This document shows, one piece after another, positions 16,646 through 24,483 of a stretch of 64,000 nt of DNA; the first letter of the stretch is position 1, and each line of letters begins with the position of its first letter. The position numbers and the translations under genes were made by a program. The stretch comes from an uncultured Faecalibacterium sp. (GTDB lineage Bacteria > Bacillota > Clostridia > Oscillospirales > Ruminococcaceae). Under the pieces are notes generated by a model, which did not search any database, had not been told where the DNA came from, and worked only from the letters and a program-made list of their open reading frames with translations. The stretch is taken from assembly GCA_934513205.1 (NCBI GenBank), contig CAKSWU010000003.1:62001-126000 (forward strand). The letters are read 5' to 3'.

Positions 16646-17041
16646 ATGGAACTGAACGAAAGACTGAACAAAGAATTGGAGCGCCGCTTCGAGGATTTGG
16701 AGAACCTGGAAACGGGAAGTGACGAGCAGGGCAAAGCGACCGATAACATTGTGAAGCTTTACAAGCTGCGGATGGATGAGAATGAGCAAGAATCGAGCAA
16801 GAATGCTGACGAGGATAAGGCTGTGTTGGAACGGCACAAGCTTGAACTCGAAGAGCAGAAGGCGAAGGACGACAAGCTGATCCGCATTCTGACGGCAGCG
16901 ACAAGCGTTGGTGTAACGATCGCGGGATTTGCTGTAGGCAGTCACTGGTACGGCAAGGGCTTCAAGTTCGAGGAGACCGGCACGATTTGTTCGAGCACGT
17001 TCAAGGGTCTGATGAAAGACTTTAGATTCTTCAAGAAGTAA
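16646..17041 (+). CDS. Coiled-coil membrane-anchored protein
   Basis: 131 residues. Residues 1-80 are almost all Glu/Lys/Arg/Leu coiled coil, then a TM stretch (LIRILTAATSVGVTIAGFAVG) and a short basic tail. No family assigned. RBS GAAGGGAG. Confidence 0.6.
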   Translation: MELNERLNKELERRFEDLENLETGSDEQGKATDNIVKLYKLRMDENEQESSKNADEDKAVLERHKLELEEQKAKDDKLIRILTAATSVGVTIAGFAVGSHWYGKGFKFEETGTICSSTFKGLMKDFRFFKK

Positions 17042-17051
17042 GGAGGACTTT

Positions 17052-17088
17052 GGAGGTCGTAGCGAAAGCTGCGACTTCCTTTCTTTTT
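17052..17088 (+). terminator. Early terminator hairpin
   Basis: GGAGGTCGTAGC, GAAA, GCTGCGACTTCC, then TTTCTTTTT. It ends directly at the next ATG. Confidence 0.65.
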
Positions 17089-17451
17089 ATGAGATATTTT
17101 ACCGAACCGGCAGAGGAATGGACCCACTACTACGGCGTGACCTACCGATGCAACCATCCGGTATACCGCACCTGCACGCTGTATGCAGAGCACGGGAAGG
17201 GACTGTGTGTCATTCAGCAGAGGTTTAATGAAAAGAGCAAATCGACCTTCTGGGGACCGATAGACCCTTGGCTGACCGACAAAATTTACCTGCACGAAGG
17301 GTTTCTGGAATATTTCCGGGAAAATGCCAAGCGGAAAAACAAGGACGGGCTATACCCGACCGTGACCGTGCGGAAGCTGATGTGGGCGCTGCGGATGAAG
17401 CCCTTGAAGAAAGAACGCTGGGAGACGGTGTTTGACAGGAGAACGGTGTAG
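17089..17451 (+). CDS. Conserved mobile-element protein
   Basis: 120 residues from MRYFTEPAEEWTHYYGV, a start I recognise from Clostridial phages and conjugative elements. An upstream TTG at 17050 with GGAGG would read through the hairpin. YTVTV.KLMWALRMKP and a C-terminal RWETVFDRR are typical. Function unknown. Confidence 0.65.
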   Translation: MRYFTEPAEEWTHYYGVTYRCNHPVYRTCTLYAEHGKGLCVIQQRFNEKSKSTFWGPIDPWLTDKIYLHEGFLEYFRENAKRKNKDGLYPTVTVRKLMWALRMKPLKKERWETVFDRRTV

Positions 17452-17480
17452 GCGCGAGAAAATCCTTTTGTCTTATGGGA
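17451..17480 (+). promoter_or_regulatory. 30-bp early element, copy 6 (divergent)
   Basis: GGCGCGAGAAAA, 8 bases, TCTTATGGGA, immediately after the preceding stop. Confidence 0.4.
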
Positions 17481-17506
17481 TAAGGCCCAAACAAAGGAGA
17501 AGTACG

Positions 17507-17638
17507 ATGGATATTTTGAAGAAGATCTGGAATACAAGCGTAACGGTTGGGCAGGTCATTGTGACCGCAGTGATCGGACTGACAATCGGTCTGGTCATCT
17601 GGGTTCTGGTGAGGCTGTTCCGGCCGTCGAAGAACTGA
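17507..17638 (+). CDS. 43-residue membrane miniprotein
   Basis: RBS AAAGGAGAAGTACG. One long TM helix (VGQVIVTAVIGLTIGLVIWV) and a basic end. Unknown role. Confidence 0.5.
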   Translation: MDILKKIWNTSVTVGQVIVTAVIGLTIGLVIWVLVRLFRPSKN

Positions 17639-17685
17639 GGATTTAACGGAAACCGGTACACGAATTGATATTTAGCCTTATCCTG

Positions 17686-17720
17686 AGAGAGCTTATGAGA
17701 AATCATAGGCTCTTTTCTTT
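17686..17720 (+). terminator. Early terminator
   Basis: GAGCTTATGA and TCATAGGCTC around GAAA, then TTTTCTTTTT. Confidence 0.75.
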
Positions 17721-17726
17721 TTGCCG

Positions 17727-17756
17727 GACGCGAAAAATACAGGATGCTTTATGGAA
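17727..17756 (+). promoter_or_regulatory. 30-bp early element, copy 7 (consensus)
   Basis: GACGCGAAAAAT, 8 bases, CTTTATGGAA, 7 bp after the terminator. Confidence 0.6.
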
Positions 17757-17789
17757 GACAGAGGGCTTTTATTGAAAGGAGAAATTACT

Positions 17790-17975
17790 ATGATGAAAGC
17801 GATCAAGAACTTTATGGACAAGCAGTGGACTTGGGGAACTTACTTCAAGCTGTGCGGCGTTGTTGCCGGAGTGTATTGTGCACTCATTGGCGGCATTGTG
17901 GCATGGGAAAATTGGAAGGAACGCAAGGAACTGAAAGAAATTCAGAAAGCAAATCAGGAAGAGTACGAGATCTGA
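17790..17975 (+). CDS. Small membrane protein
   Basis: 61 residues, RBS AAAGGAGAAATTACT. TM helix in the middle (LCGVVAGVYCALIGGIVAW), charged helix after it. Unknown. Confidence 0.5.
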   Translation: MMKAIKNFMDKQWTWGTYFKLCGVVAGVYCALIGGIVAWENWKERKELKEIQKANQEEYEI

Positions 17976-18027
17976 TAAAGATTCGCCCTCTGCCTTTTTT
18001 ATTTTTGACTTTGAAGGGAGATTCAAA

Positions 18028-18276
18028 ATGGAGGACATTATGCACATTCAATCCGGGTTTTTGCGCAGATTGGTTTCGGCTGCTGTAGGTAAGGCGATCC
18101 AAAAACAAGGGCTCGATGCAGCAGTTCAGCTGAACGACCTGCGGATGAACTATGCAGACAAGAGCAGAACGGTACGGGTGCATCTGGACATTGACGCCGA
18201 GATCCATCAGAGTGATCTGGTGGAGATTTTGTACAGGGCCGGAGTGTTGGGAAAGGAGAAAGAAAATGAAACTTAA
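18028..18276 (+). CDS. Hypothetical phage protein
   Basis: 82 residues behind AAGGGAGATTCAAA. Alternating beta pattern near RTVRVHLDIDAEIHQSDLVEIL. No motif. Overlaps the next gene by 11 bp. Confidence 0.5.
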   Translation: MEDIMHIQSGFLRRLVSAAVGKAIQKQGLDAAVQLNDLRMNYADKSRTVRVHLDIDAEIHQSDLVEILYRAGVLGKEKENET

Positions 18277-18613
18277 AGAAGTATCTGTGACCGAAATCAC
18301 AGCGCTTTCCATAAGCAAACCGGTGCATGCGTATGTGATCTACAAGGAAAAGATCAATGATATTCTGACTGACTTTATGCAGCGGGGCATGTTTATGATG
18401 GAGGTGGATATCGGCGGCGAAGGCGAAATGAACACCACGCGACTTGCGCAGGCTTTTAAGGAGTGTATCCATACGAATGGCTTTCATGCAGGTGTCCACG
18501 AACGGCACGGGAGACTGTTTTTGCGGAATGATGATGTGCCGCTGTGCATGATGGTGTCGTATCCGAGGAACATCGTGAACGCATCAAGAAGAAACCGTTT
18601 TAATTTTGAGTAA
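18266..18613 (+). CDS. Hypothetical phage protein
   Basis: 115 residues from the ATG after GAAAGGAGAAAGAAA. Mixed alpha/beta with no motif I can name. Co-translated with the preceding gene. Confidence 0.5.
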   Translation: MKLKEVSVTEITALSISKPVHAYVIYKEKINDILTDFMQRGMFMMEVDIGGEGEMNTTRLAQAFKECIHTNGFHAGVHERHGRLFLRNDDVPLCMMVSYPRNIVNASRRNRFNFE

Positions 18614-18625
18614 AGGAAAACTACT

Positions 18626-19408
18626 ATGAAACTTGGTAAAAAGATATTTGATTATCTGGGCAAGCACGGTGCTACGCTGCTTTCTGTTGCGGCTGCTGCA
18701 GGTGTTGTCTTGACGGCTGTGGAGACTGCGAAGGCGACCACGAAGGCGCAGAGCCTGATCGACATGAACAAGGCAGAGCTGATGAGCAAAAAGGAAGTTG
18801 TGGAGGAGTGCTGGCACTATTATATTCCGGCAGCTATCGTTGGTGTGGGCACCATTGCCTGCATTCTGGGCTCCAACAGCATGAACAAAAAGACCCAGAA
18901 GGAACTGATGGCAGCTTATGTGGCTGTGCAGCAGACTTACAGTGCCTACCGCAGGAAAGTTGCAGAGCAGCTCGGCAAGGAAGTTGAGTGGGATATCCAC
19001 AAGGATGCGGGTAAGGAAATCTCCAAAGAAGGCAGCGATGCGGAGCACCTGTGCTATGAGCCGCTTACCAATCGGTATTTTAAGGCCACCATGGCACAGA
19101 TTTATGAAGCGGCATACATGCTGAACAAGAAGCTGGCACTGGATGGCGGGGTATCGCTGGAAGCATGGTGTGAGATGCTGGGACTGGAGTTCGTACCAGA
19201 CGGCAAGCGCAGAGGCTGGTGCATTGACCAGATGGTCGAAGACTGGGAGTATTGCTGGCTTGATGTTGACTGCTATGAGCAGGAAACCGACGACGGTCTG
19301 GACGTATATTATGTGACGCCCTGGTCCGACCCTGTGGAGAACTGGGAACATTACGAGGAAAAACCGGAACGCGAAAATTCCAACGTACTTTATGGAGGTG
19401 AGAACTAA
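18626..19408 (+). CDS. Two-TM phage protein, DUF6353-like, paralog 1
   Basis: 260 residues. Two N-terminal TM helices (near 14-30 and 67-85; the second contains IVGVGTIACILGSNSMN), then a coiled region and a soluble domain with SLEAWCEMLGLE. Shares with the genes at 19966 and 21839 the layout KHG/KHSPEIL, TM, IIGASS-like turn, NxxLTAAY helix and C-terminal W/Y-rich domain. Function unknown. Confidence 0.65.
   Translation: MKLGKKIFDYLGKHGATLLSVAAAAGVVLTAVETAKATTKAQSLIDMNKAELMSKKEVVEECWHYYIPAAIVGVGTIACILGSNSMNKKTQKELMAAYVAVQQTYSAYRRKVAEQLGKEVEWDIHKDAGKEISKEGSDAEHLCYEPLTNRYFKATMAQIYEAAYMLNKKLALDGGVSLEAWCEMLGLEFVPDGKRRGWCIDQMVEDWEYCWLDVDCYEQETDDGLDVYYVTPWSDPVENWEHYEEKPERENSNVLYGGEN
19368..19397 (+). 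promoter_or_regulatory. 30-bp early element, copy 8
   Basis: AACGCGAAAATT, 8 bases, CTTTATGGAG, inside the 3' end of the upstream gene; its right end provides the RBS for the next. Confidence 0.5.
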
Positions 19409-19575
19409 TGAGCAAGAAACAGAACATCTGGAAGATTCTGGGTATGGCAGGAATGATATTTGGCTTTCTCGGCACGATGATGCAGGGATACGCCGAAGAC
19501 AAGGATCTGGATGCCAGAATTGACGAAGCTGTTGAAAAAAAACTCAATGAATCTCATAAGGCTGAGGGGCAGTAA
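19408..19575 (+). CDS. 55-residue membrane protein
   Basis: TAATG overlap with the previous stop; RBS TGGAGGTGAG. One TM helix (ILGMAGMIFGFLGTMM) and an acidic coiled tail. Uses ATA inside a GATATT word. Confidence 0.5.
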   Translation: MSKKQNIWKILGMAGMIFGFLGTMMQGYAEDKDLDARIDEAVEKKLNESHKAEGQ

Positions 19576-19592
19576 TGCTCCTCTTTCTTTTT
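19564..19592 (+). terminator. Early terminator
   Basis: GAGGGGCA, GTAA, TGCTCCTC, then TTTCTTTTT; the stem overlaps the stop codon. Confidence 0.65.
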
Positions 19593-19605
19593 GGTATTCA
19601 ACGAT

Positions 19606-19635
19606 GACGCGAAAAAATCTCTCTGCATTATGGAA
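19606..19635 (+). promoter_or_regulatory. 30-bp early element, copy 9
   Basis: GACGCGAAAAAA, 8 bases, CATTATGGAA, 13 bp after a terminator. Confidence 0.55.
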
Positions 19636-19665
19636 GAAATCCACAAATTGAAAGGAGATTTTATT

Positions 19666-19902
19666 ATGCACGAGTACGACTATGAATTCTGGAGAAAAAT
19701 CGACGAGATGACATGGAACGAGCTGAAGAAGTGCGCAAAGATGGTGATCTACACCCTGATGGGGGTGATGATCACGATCGCTGTGCAGCCGATTCGGTTT
19801 TATGAATATGTCAGATATCGTTGGGAAAACCGGGAATCGGCAAGGTTGGAACGCGAAGCAAATGAGCGATTCGAGTATTTCAAGGCGAATATGGATATCT
19901 GA
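19666..19902 (+). CDS. Small membrane protein
   Basis: 78 residues from the ATG behind AAAGGAGATTTTATT. Charged N-terminus, one TM helix (MVIYTLMGVMITIAVQPI), amphipathic charged C-terminus. Confidence 0.5.
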   Translation: MHEYDYEFWRKIDEMTWNELKKCAKMVIYTLMGVMITIAVQPIRFYEYVRYRWENRESARLEREANERFEYFKANMDI

Positions 19903-19907
19903 TAAGG

Positions 19908-19942
19908 CGAGAGTCGTGGCGAAAGCTGCGGCTCTTTCTTTT
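19908..19942 (+). terminator. Early terminator
   Basis: GAGAGTCGTGGC, GAAA, GCTGCGGCTCTTT, then CTTTTAT. Confidence 0.7.
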
Positions 19943-19965
19943 ATATTTTTCTGGAGGGATAAAAA

Positions 19966-20721
19966 ATGAAACTTAAAGCACTGGCAAATGCACTCTGGAT
20001 GGGTGCGAAAAAACACAGCCCGGAGATCCTTGTGGGTTTAGGTATCGCGGGAGCCGCATCCAGCGTGATATTTGCAGTCAAGGCGACACCGAAGGCAATG
20101 ATCCTGCTGGAGGAGAAGCGGCAGGAACTGGGCGTTGAGAAACTGGAGGCAAAGGAGATCATCAAAACGGCAGCACCGGTTTATATTCCGACCGCTATCA
20201 GTTTTGGCGTGAGCGTAGCCTGCATCATCGGTGCCAGCAGCGTGAATGCTCGCCGGAATGCGGCGTTAACGGCTGCTTACACCCTGAGCGAGAGCACGCT
20301 GCGCACCTACCGGGACAAGGTGCTGGAGACTGTTGGCGAGGACAAGGAACGCGAGATCCGGCAAGCAGTCGCCATTGAACAGCAGCAGAAGACGCCGGAG
20401 ACGCAGACTCTCGTTGTAAATGGCTCTGCAGGTCAGTTGAAATGCTTTGATTCCCTGAGCGGAAGATATTTTGCCGCTACTAAGAACCAGGTCGAAAAAG
20501 CGGTCAATGACTTCAACCGTCAGCTGCGGGATGACATGCGGATGAGTCTGAATGAATGGTACGACATGATCGGCCTTGACCAGAACAAGCTTGGTGACAC
20601 GCTCGGCTGGGATATCGACCGCGGTTACATCGAGACCTGCTATGCTTCCCGTCTGGACGAAGAAGGCATGCCATGTCTTGTCATCAATTATGTCGAACCG
20701 CCGCATTATATCGGCGTCTGA
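19966..20721 (+). CDS. Two-TM phage protein, DUF6353-like, paralog 2
   Basis: 251 residues. Opens LWMGAKKHSPEILVGLGIAG like the gene at 21839 (KHSPEILMVCGAVG). Second TM IPTAISFGVSVACIIGASS, then NAALTAAYTLSE and a C-terminal SLNEWYDMIGLDQ domain. RBS GGAGGGATAAAAA. Confidence 0.65.
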   Translation: MKLKALANALWMGAKKHSPEILVGLGIAGAASSVIFAVKATPKAMILLEEKRQELGVEKLEAKEIIKTAAPVYIPTAISFGVSVACIIGASSVNARRNAALTAAYTLSESTLRTYRDKVLETVGEDKEREIRQAVAIEQQQKTPETQTLVVNGSAGQLKCFDSLSGRYFAATKNQVEKAVNDFNRQLRDDMRMSLNEWYDMIGLDQNKLGDTLGWDIDRGYIETCYASRLDEEGMPCLVINYVEPPHYIGV

Positions 20722-20751
20722 GACGCGAAAAATTCATTCTGCTTTATGGAA
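20722..20751 (+). promoter_or_regulatory. 30-bp early element, copy 10 (consensus)
   Basis: GACGCGAAAAAT, 8 bases, CTTTATGGAA, starting right after the upstream TGA. Confidence 0.6.
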
Positions 20752-20797
20752 CCAGAAAGGTTCACATTTAGGATAAATCTTGAAAGGAGATTTTATT

Positions 20798-21139
20798 ATG
20801 GACGAAATGAACAACATGAACGAGGTTACTACTGAGGAGACTTCTAACGAGATGACTCCCGTGGTTACGGAGAACAATGAGGTGAAGACGGAGAATAACT
20901 CTGGCATCAACACCTGGGCGGGCGTTGCCGCTGCTGTTGGCGTGTTGACGATCGGTGCAATTGGCGCCGGCATCGCAAAGCACAAGGCAAAGGCAAAGGC
21001 CAAACCCAAGGTTGAGAAGGAAAAGAAGCCGAAGAAGCACTTCAAGTTCCAGTGCCCGGTGAAGATCGTGAAGGACGAACCGGAAGCAATCGAGGATGTT
21101 GACTTCAAGGAAGTCGAAGAGACTGAAGAAGAGAACTAA
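20798..21139 (+). CDS. Acidic/basic membrane protein
   Basis: 113 residues. Acidic Thr/Asn/Glu-rich start, one TM helix (TWAGVAAAVGVLTIGAIGAG), then a Lys-rich stretch and an acidic end. Low complexity, no family. RBS AAAGGAGATTTTATT. Confidence 0.5.
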   Translation: MDEMNNMNEVTTEETSNEMTPVVTENNEVKTENNSGINTWAGVAAAVGVLTIGAIGAGIAKHKAKAKAKPKVEKEKKPKKHFKFQCPVKIVKDEPEAIEDVDFKEVEETEEEN

Positions 21140-21149
21140 TGTGAAAGGT

Positions 21150-21195
21150 TCAGGCGAGAGCCGTGGAGAAATCTGCGGCTCTTACCTTTTTATTT
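21150..21195 (+). terminator. Early terminator
   Basis: GAGAGCCGTGG, AGAAAT, CTGCGGCTCTT, then CTTTTTATTTTT. Confidence 0.75.
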
Positions 21196-21213
21196 TTGAA
21201 GGGAGAAACCCCA

Positions 21214-21822
21214 ATGGCCGAAATTAAATTGCCCACAAACTCGATCACCTCCGGCAATGCGGAAAAGCATGAGAAGAAGTTTGAAAAGGTGACCACCGGC
21301 AAGGTCGTGACGAAGGAGAAAAATGATATTCAGAAGGTAGCTTCGATGTTCATCGCCGAAGACCTGAAGACCGTGCGTGACCATATTGTCAAAGACGTGG
21401 CCGTACCGAAGATGCGGGACTTCTTTGCAGACCTGATGATCGCAACCGTCAACATGATATTTCATGGCGATGACCGTCCGCGTAGCAACTATGGCAATTA
21501 CGCTCAGCCGAGCCGTGTCTCGTACAATCGGTATTCCGATAACCGGAGTTCCAACACGAACCGTCCGGTAGCAGCGCAGATCAACTATCAGGACATTATT
21601 TTCTCGTCCCGTGGGGATGCGGATGAAGTCCTCAGTCAGATGATCGATGCGCTGGCAACTTACAACTGCGTCTCTGTGGCTGACCTGTATGATCTGGTGG
21701 GCATGACCTCGAACTACACGGACAACAAGTACGGTTGGTATGATCTGCGTACCGCATACATTCAGGGCGTCAGCGGCGGATACGTCATCCGTCTGCCGAA
21801 GCCCGTTGCGCTGAACAACTGA
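21214..21822 (+). CDS. Conserved phage protein
   Basis: 202 residues from the ATG after GAAGGGAGAAACCCCA. Helical N-terminal half (VASMFIAEDLKTVRDHIVKD), a Ser/Asn/Arg/Tyr-rich linker near 90-120, and a globular C-terminal domain (QMIDALATYNCVSVADLYDLVGM). Resembles proteins in Clostridial phages with no assigned role; the layout suits a nucleic-acid-associated adaptor, but that is a guess. Confidence 0.55.
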   Translation: MAEIKLPTNSITSGNAEKHEKKFEKVTTGKVVTKEKNDIQKVASMFIAEDLKTVRDHIVKDVAVPKMRDFFADLMIATVNMIFHGDDRPRSNYGNYAQPSRVSYNRYSDNRSSNTNRPVAAQINYQDIIFSSRGDADEVLSQMIDALATYNCVSVADLYDLVGMTSNYTDNKYGWYDLRTAYIQGVSGGYVIRLPKPVALNN

Positions 21823-21838
21823 GAAAGGAAAGATATTT

Positions 21839-22762
21839 ATGAAAATGAACGAAATGATGTCGAATATTAGTCACTTTGCTGCAAAGGCAAAGTTCAAAGT
21901 GGGCAAGCACAGCCCCGAGATCCTGATGGTGTGCGGCGCTGTTGGCGCTGTCACCAGCGCAGTTATGGCCTGTAAGGCGACCCTGAAGGTCAATGATATT
22001 CTGGCTGCCCATCAGTCCAGTGTTGCAACCATCCACGATGTGCAGGACGGTAAGGCCGCAATCAAGGAAGGCACCGAGTACACCGAAGAGGATGCCAAAA
22101 AAGATCTGACTACGGTTTATATTCAGACCGGTGTGAAGCTCGTGAAGCTGTATGCACCGGCTGTCATTCTGGGCGGTCTGTCCCTCGGCTGCATGGTCGG
22201 ATCCAATCACATCCTGCAGAAGCGCAATGCAGCTCTGACAGCGGCTTATGTCACGCTGGATAAGGCGTTCAACGAGTATAAGAGCCGTGTATCTGAGCGC
22301 TTCGGCGATCGTGTGCAGCATGAGATCGAGCACGGTGTGAAGGCCGTCGAGGTGGAGTCCAGGGTCGTCAACGAAGACGGCACCGAGGAAGTGGTCAAGT
22401 CTTACATCGATGAAACGGACGGTGTGCATTCCCCGTATGACCTGATCTTTGATGAAATGGTGGACAACTGGGAACCGGATGCACAGATCAACAAGAATTT
22501 CCTGAGCATGGTCGAGACCCACGCAAGCAATCTGCTGCGCATCCGTGGGTATCTGTTCCTGAACGAAGTTTACCGCATGATCGGTAAATACAACAACGGC
22601 CAGCAGATCTATAATCCGCAGGGTCAGATCGTCGGCTGGCTCTATGACCCCGATAATGAATCTCTGCATAACTGCGTAAAGTTTGGTCTGGACAAGATGC
22701 AGGGTGATCGCTCTGTCGTTCTGCATTTTAACATCGATGGCCCGATCATTGACAAGATCTGA
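21839..22762 (+). CDS. Two-TM phage protein, DUF6353-like, paralog 3
   Basis: 307 residues, the longest paralog. KHSPEILMVCGAVGAVTSAV then APAVILGGLSLGCMVGSNH as TM helices, NAALTAAYVTLDKAFNEYK, and a C-terminal domain ending NFNIDGPIIDKI. ATG follows GAAAGGAAAGATATTT, so a GATATT word lies in the RBS spacer. Confidence 0.65.
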   Translation: MKMNEMMSNISHFAAKAKFKVGKHSPEILMVCGAVGAVTSAVMACKATLKVNDILAAHQSSVATIHDVQDGKAAIKEGTEYTEEDAKKDLTTVYIQTGVKLVKLYAPAVILGGLSLGCMVGSNHILQKRNAALTAAYVTLDKAFNEYKSRVSERFGDRVQHEIEHGVKAVEVESRVVNEDGTEEVVKSYIDETDGVHSPYDLIFDEMVDNWEPDAQINKNFLSMVETHASNLLRIRGYLFLNEVYRMIGKYNNGQQIYNPQGQIVGWLYDPDNESLHNCVKFGLDKMQGDRSVVLHFNIDGPIIDKI

Positions 22763-22785
22763 TTGATATTTTGGGAGAATTTGCT

Positions 22786-22875
22786 ATGACCAGAGTCGTA
22801 AGAACTTTGTCTTATGTGTTCGCTGCCATGGCCGGAGTCTGCTTCGTCTCTGGTCTGGCTGTCCTTTCTGAGTGA
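22786..22875 (+). CDS. 29-residue membrane miniprotein
   Basis: RBS GGGAGAATTTGCT. Almost entirely one TM helix (LSYVFAAMAGVCFVSGLAVL). Weak evidence beyond RBS and packing between genes. Confidence 0.4.
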   Translation: MTRVVRTLSYVFAAMAGVCFVSGLAVLSE

Positions 22876-22886
22876 GGGATATTTGT

Positions 22887-23057
22887 ATGAACAGTTTGGA
22901 AAACATGTTTCTGTTTCTGGACTACTTGACCGATACGCAGCGAAAAAGACATATTGTTGGCGGCGTTCTCATGAGTGTTTCGCTCTTTTTCGGAGGGCTT
23001 GCATTCACTTTGATGACCGTTAAAGAAGGAGATTCCAATGAAAAACTGGATTCGTGA
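22887..23057 (+). CDS. 56-residue membrane protein
   Basis: Start after GAGGGATATTTGT. TM helix HIVGGVLMSVSLFFGGLAF. The 3' end overlaps the next gene by 20 bp and carries its RBS (AAGAAGGAG). Confidence 0.45.
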   Translation: MNSLENMFLFLDYLTDTQRKRHIVGGVLMSVSLFFGGLAFTLMTVKEGDSNEKLDS

Positions 23058-23586
23058 TATTTTACTGGTCGGCGCTGGCTTTGCAGCTGGCGCTTATTTC
23101 ATGCATGTTCGGATGCGCGGGGAGTATCAGAAGTTTGCTGATGCTCAGATCGAAGATGTCCGCGAGCATTACAGGAAAAAAGAGCAGCACATTGATGAAC
23201 AGATCAAAGTTGAAGCTCAGAAGCAAGCCGTTGACCTGATTTCTGGTCCGTATCGTCAGGAAAGTGACCAGGAAAAGCCTGACAAAGAGCCGCTGGAGCC
23301 TATCGAGATCATTGAGCCGGACGAATTCGGCTGCGATGATGACTATGAGGCCAGCTTTCTGACCCTGTTCGCAGATGGTGTGCTGGCCTACGACAGCGAC
23401 GGCTTCAAAGTTGATGACGTTGAAGCAGTTGTCGGACAGAAAGCTCTGGACGAGATGGGCAAATTTATGCCCGACACGATCCATGTACGCAACTATGCCT
23501 ATCACAAGGACTTTGAGGTGGTAAAGGCGCTCCAGAACTACGCAGATGTGTATCGGGAGCGGGAAGAGGAGGACTATGACGATTGA
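23038..23586 (+). CDS. Membrane-anchored acidic phage protein
   Basis: 182 residues. TM helix at 5-22, Lys/Glu coil, Pro/Glu-rich linker, then an acidic globular part ending REREEEDYDD. A recurrent Clostridial phage type of unknown function. Overlaps the next gene by 11 bp. Confidence 0.55.
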   Translation: MKNWIRDILLVGAGFAAGAYFMHVRMRGEYQKFADAQIEDVREHYRKKEQHIDEQIKVEAQKQAVDLISGPYRQESDQEKPDKEPLEPIEIIEPDEFGCDDDYEASFLTLFADGVLAYDSDGFKVDDVEAVVGQKALDEMGKFMPDTIHVRNYAYHKDFEVVKALQNYADVYREREEEDYDD

Positions 23587-24154
23587 CGAGATGAAAGCCG
23601 ACATCGAAAAAAGATATTTCGAGTGGCTTTACGAGCTGGTCTGCGGAAAGTGGGAACCGAGAAATCTCTCTTTTCGCAGACTGTTGACATTTCTGTACGA
23701 CACGCAGTTCGTCCCGGATAATGAAATGGACTGCAACCGCGCGATAGATGGTGAAAATCTGCGGGGACGATTTGCTGAGGAATGCAATGATATTCCGGGC
23801 ACGATTCCTGAAAACAACGTATCTGTGACTTTTCAGGGGAAGCCGTGCAGCATGCTGGAAATGATGGTGGCGCTGGCACTTCGGTGCGAAGAAACCATCA
23901 TGGAAGATGCAGATATCGGAAACCGGACCGGACAGTGGTTCTGGAGCATGGTCGTCAGTCTCGGTCTGGCTTCGATGGACGACAATCGGTTCCATCAGAG
24001 CCGGGCAGAATTCGTGATCAAGCGCTTCCGCCGCAGGGACTACCAGCCCAATGGCGCAGGCAGCCTGTTTACCCTGCAGAACCCGAAAGATGACATGCGT
24101 ACGCTTGATATTTGGTACCAGATGATGGCGTACCTGAATGAAAATGATATTTGA
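23576..24154 (+). CDS. Conserved phage protein
   Basis: 192 residues, RBS GAGGAGG, embedded in the upstream 3' end. Helical soluble protein (MTIDEMKADIEKRYFEWL, MLEMMVALALRCEETIM). The family recurs in Firmicute phages next to replication genes; role unknown. Confidence 0.55.
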   Translation: MTIDEMKADIEKRYFEWLYELVCGKWEPRNLSFRRLLTFLYDTQFVPDNEMDCNRAIDGENLRGRFAEECNDIPGTIPENNVSVTFQGKPCSMLEMMVALALRCEETIMEDADIGNRTGQWFWSMVVSLGLASMDDNRFHQSRAEFVIKRFRRRDYQPNGAGSLFTLQNPKDDMRTLDIWYQMMAYLNENDI

Positions 24155-24166
24155 GGAGGACTTATC

Positions 24167-24454
24167 ATGGAAAACAACATTTATTATCAGCTCGCCCAGA
24201 CCGAGTGCGCCCTCGACAGATGCAAGGTACGCCTGTTCAAGAAGAACCTGGCACTGATCGGCGTGGCGGGTATCGCATATCTGTTTGCGAAAGCGTTTGC
24301 TATGGAATGCAAGAAGGCGGTGGATGCAAAGAAAGAGCGCGATGAGCTGGCAGAGAAGTACGACGGCGCCATGGACGAACTGAACCGGATGAAGAAGACC
24401 GGAGAGAGCAAGTCTGTCCACTGCGACGGCCATGCAACCCTGACCAACGCTTGA
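24167..24454 (+). CDS. Small membrane/coiled-coil protein
   Basis: 95 residues, RBS GAGGAGGACTTATC. TM helix NLALIGVAGIAYLFAKAFA followed by a Lys/Glu coil. Reminiscent of a short scaffold; unknown. Confidence 0.5.
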   Translation: MENNIYYQLAQTECALDRCKVRLFKKNLALIGVAGIAYLFAKAFAMECKKAVDAKKERDELAEKYDGAMDELNRMKKTGESKSVHCDGHATLTNA

Positions 24455-24483
24455 TATTTACCTCGAAGAAAGGAGGAAATTGA

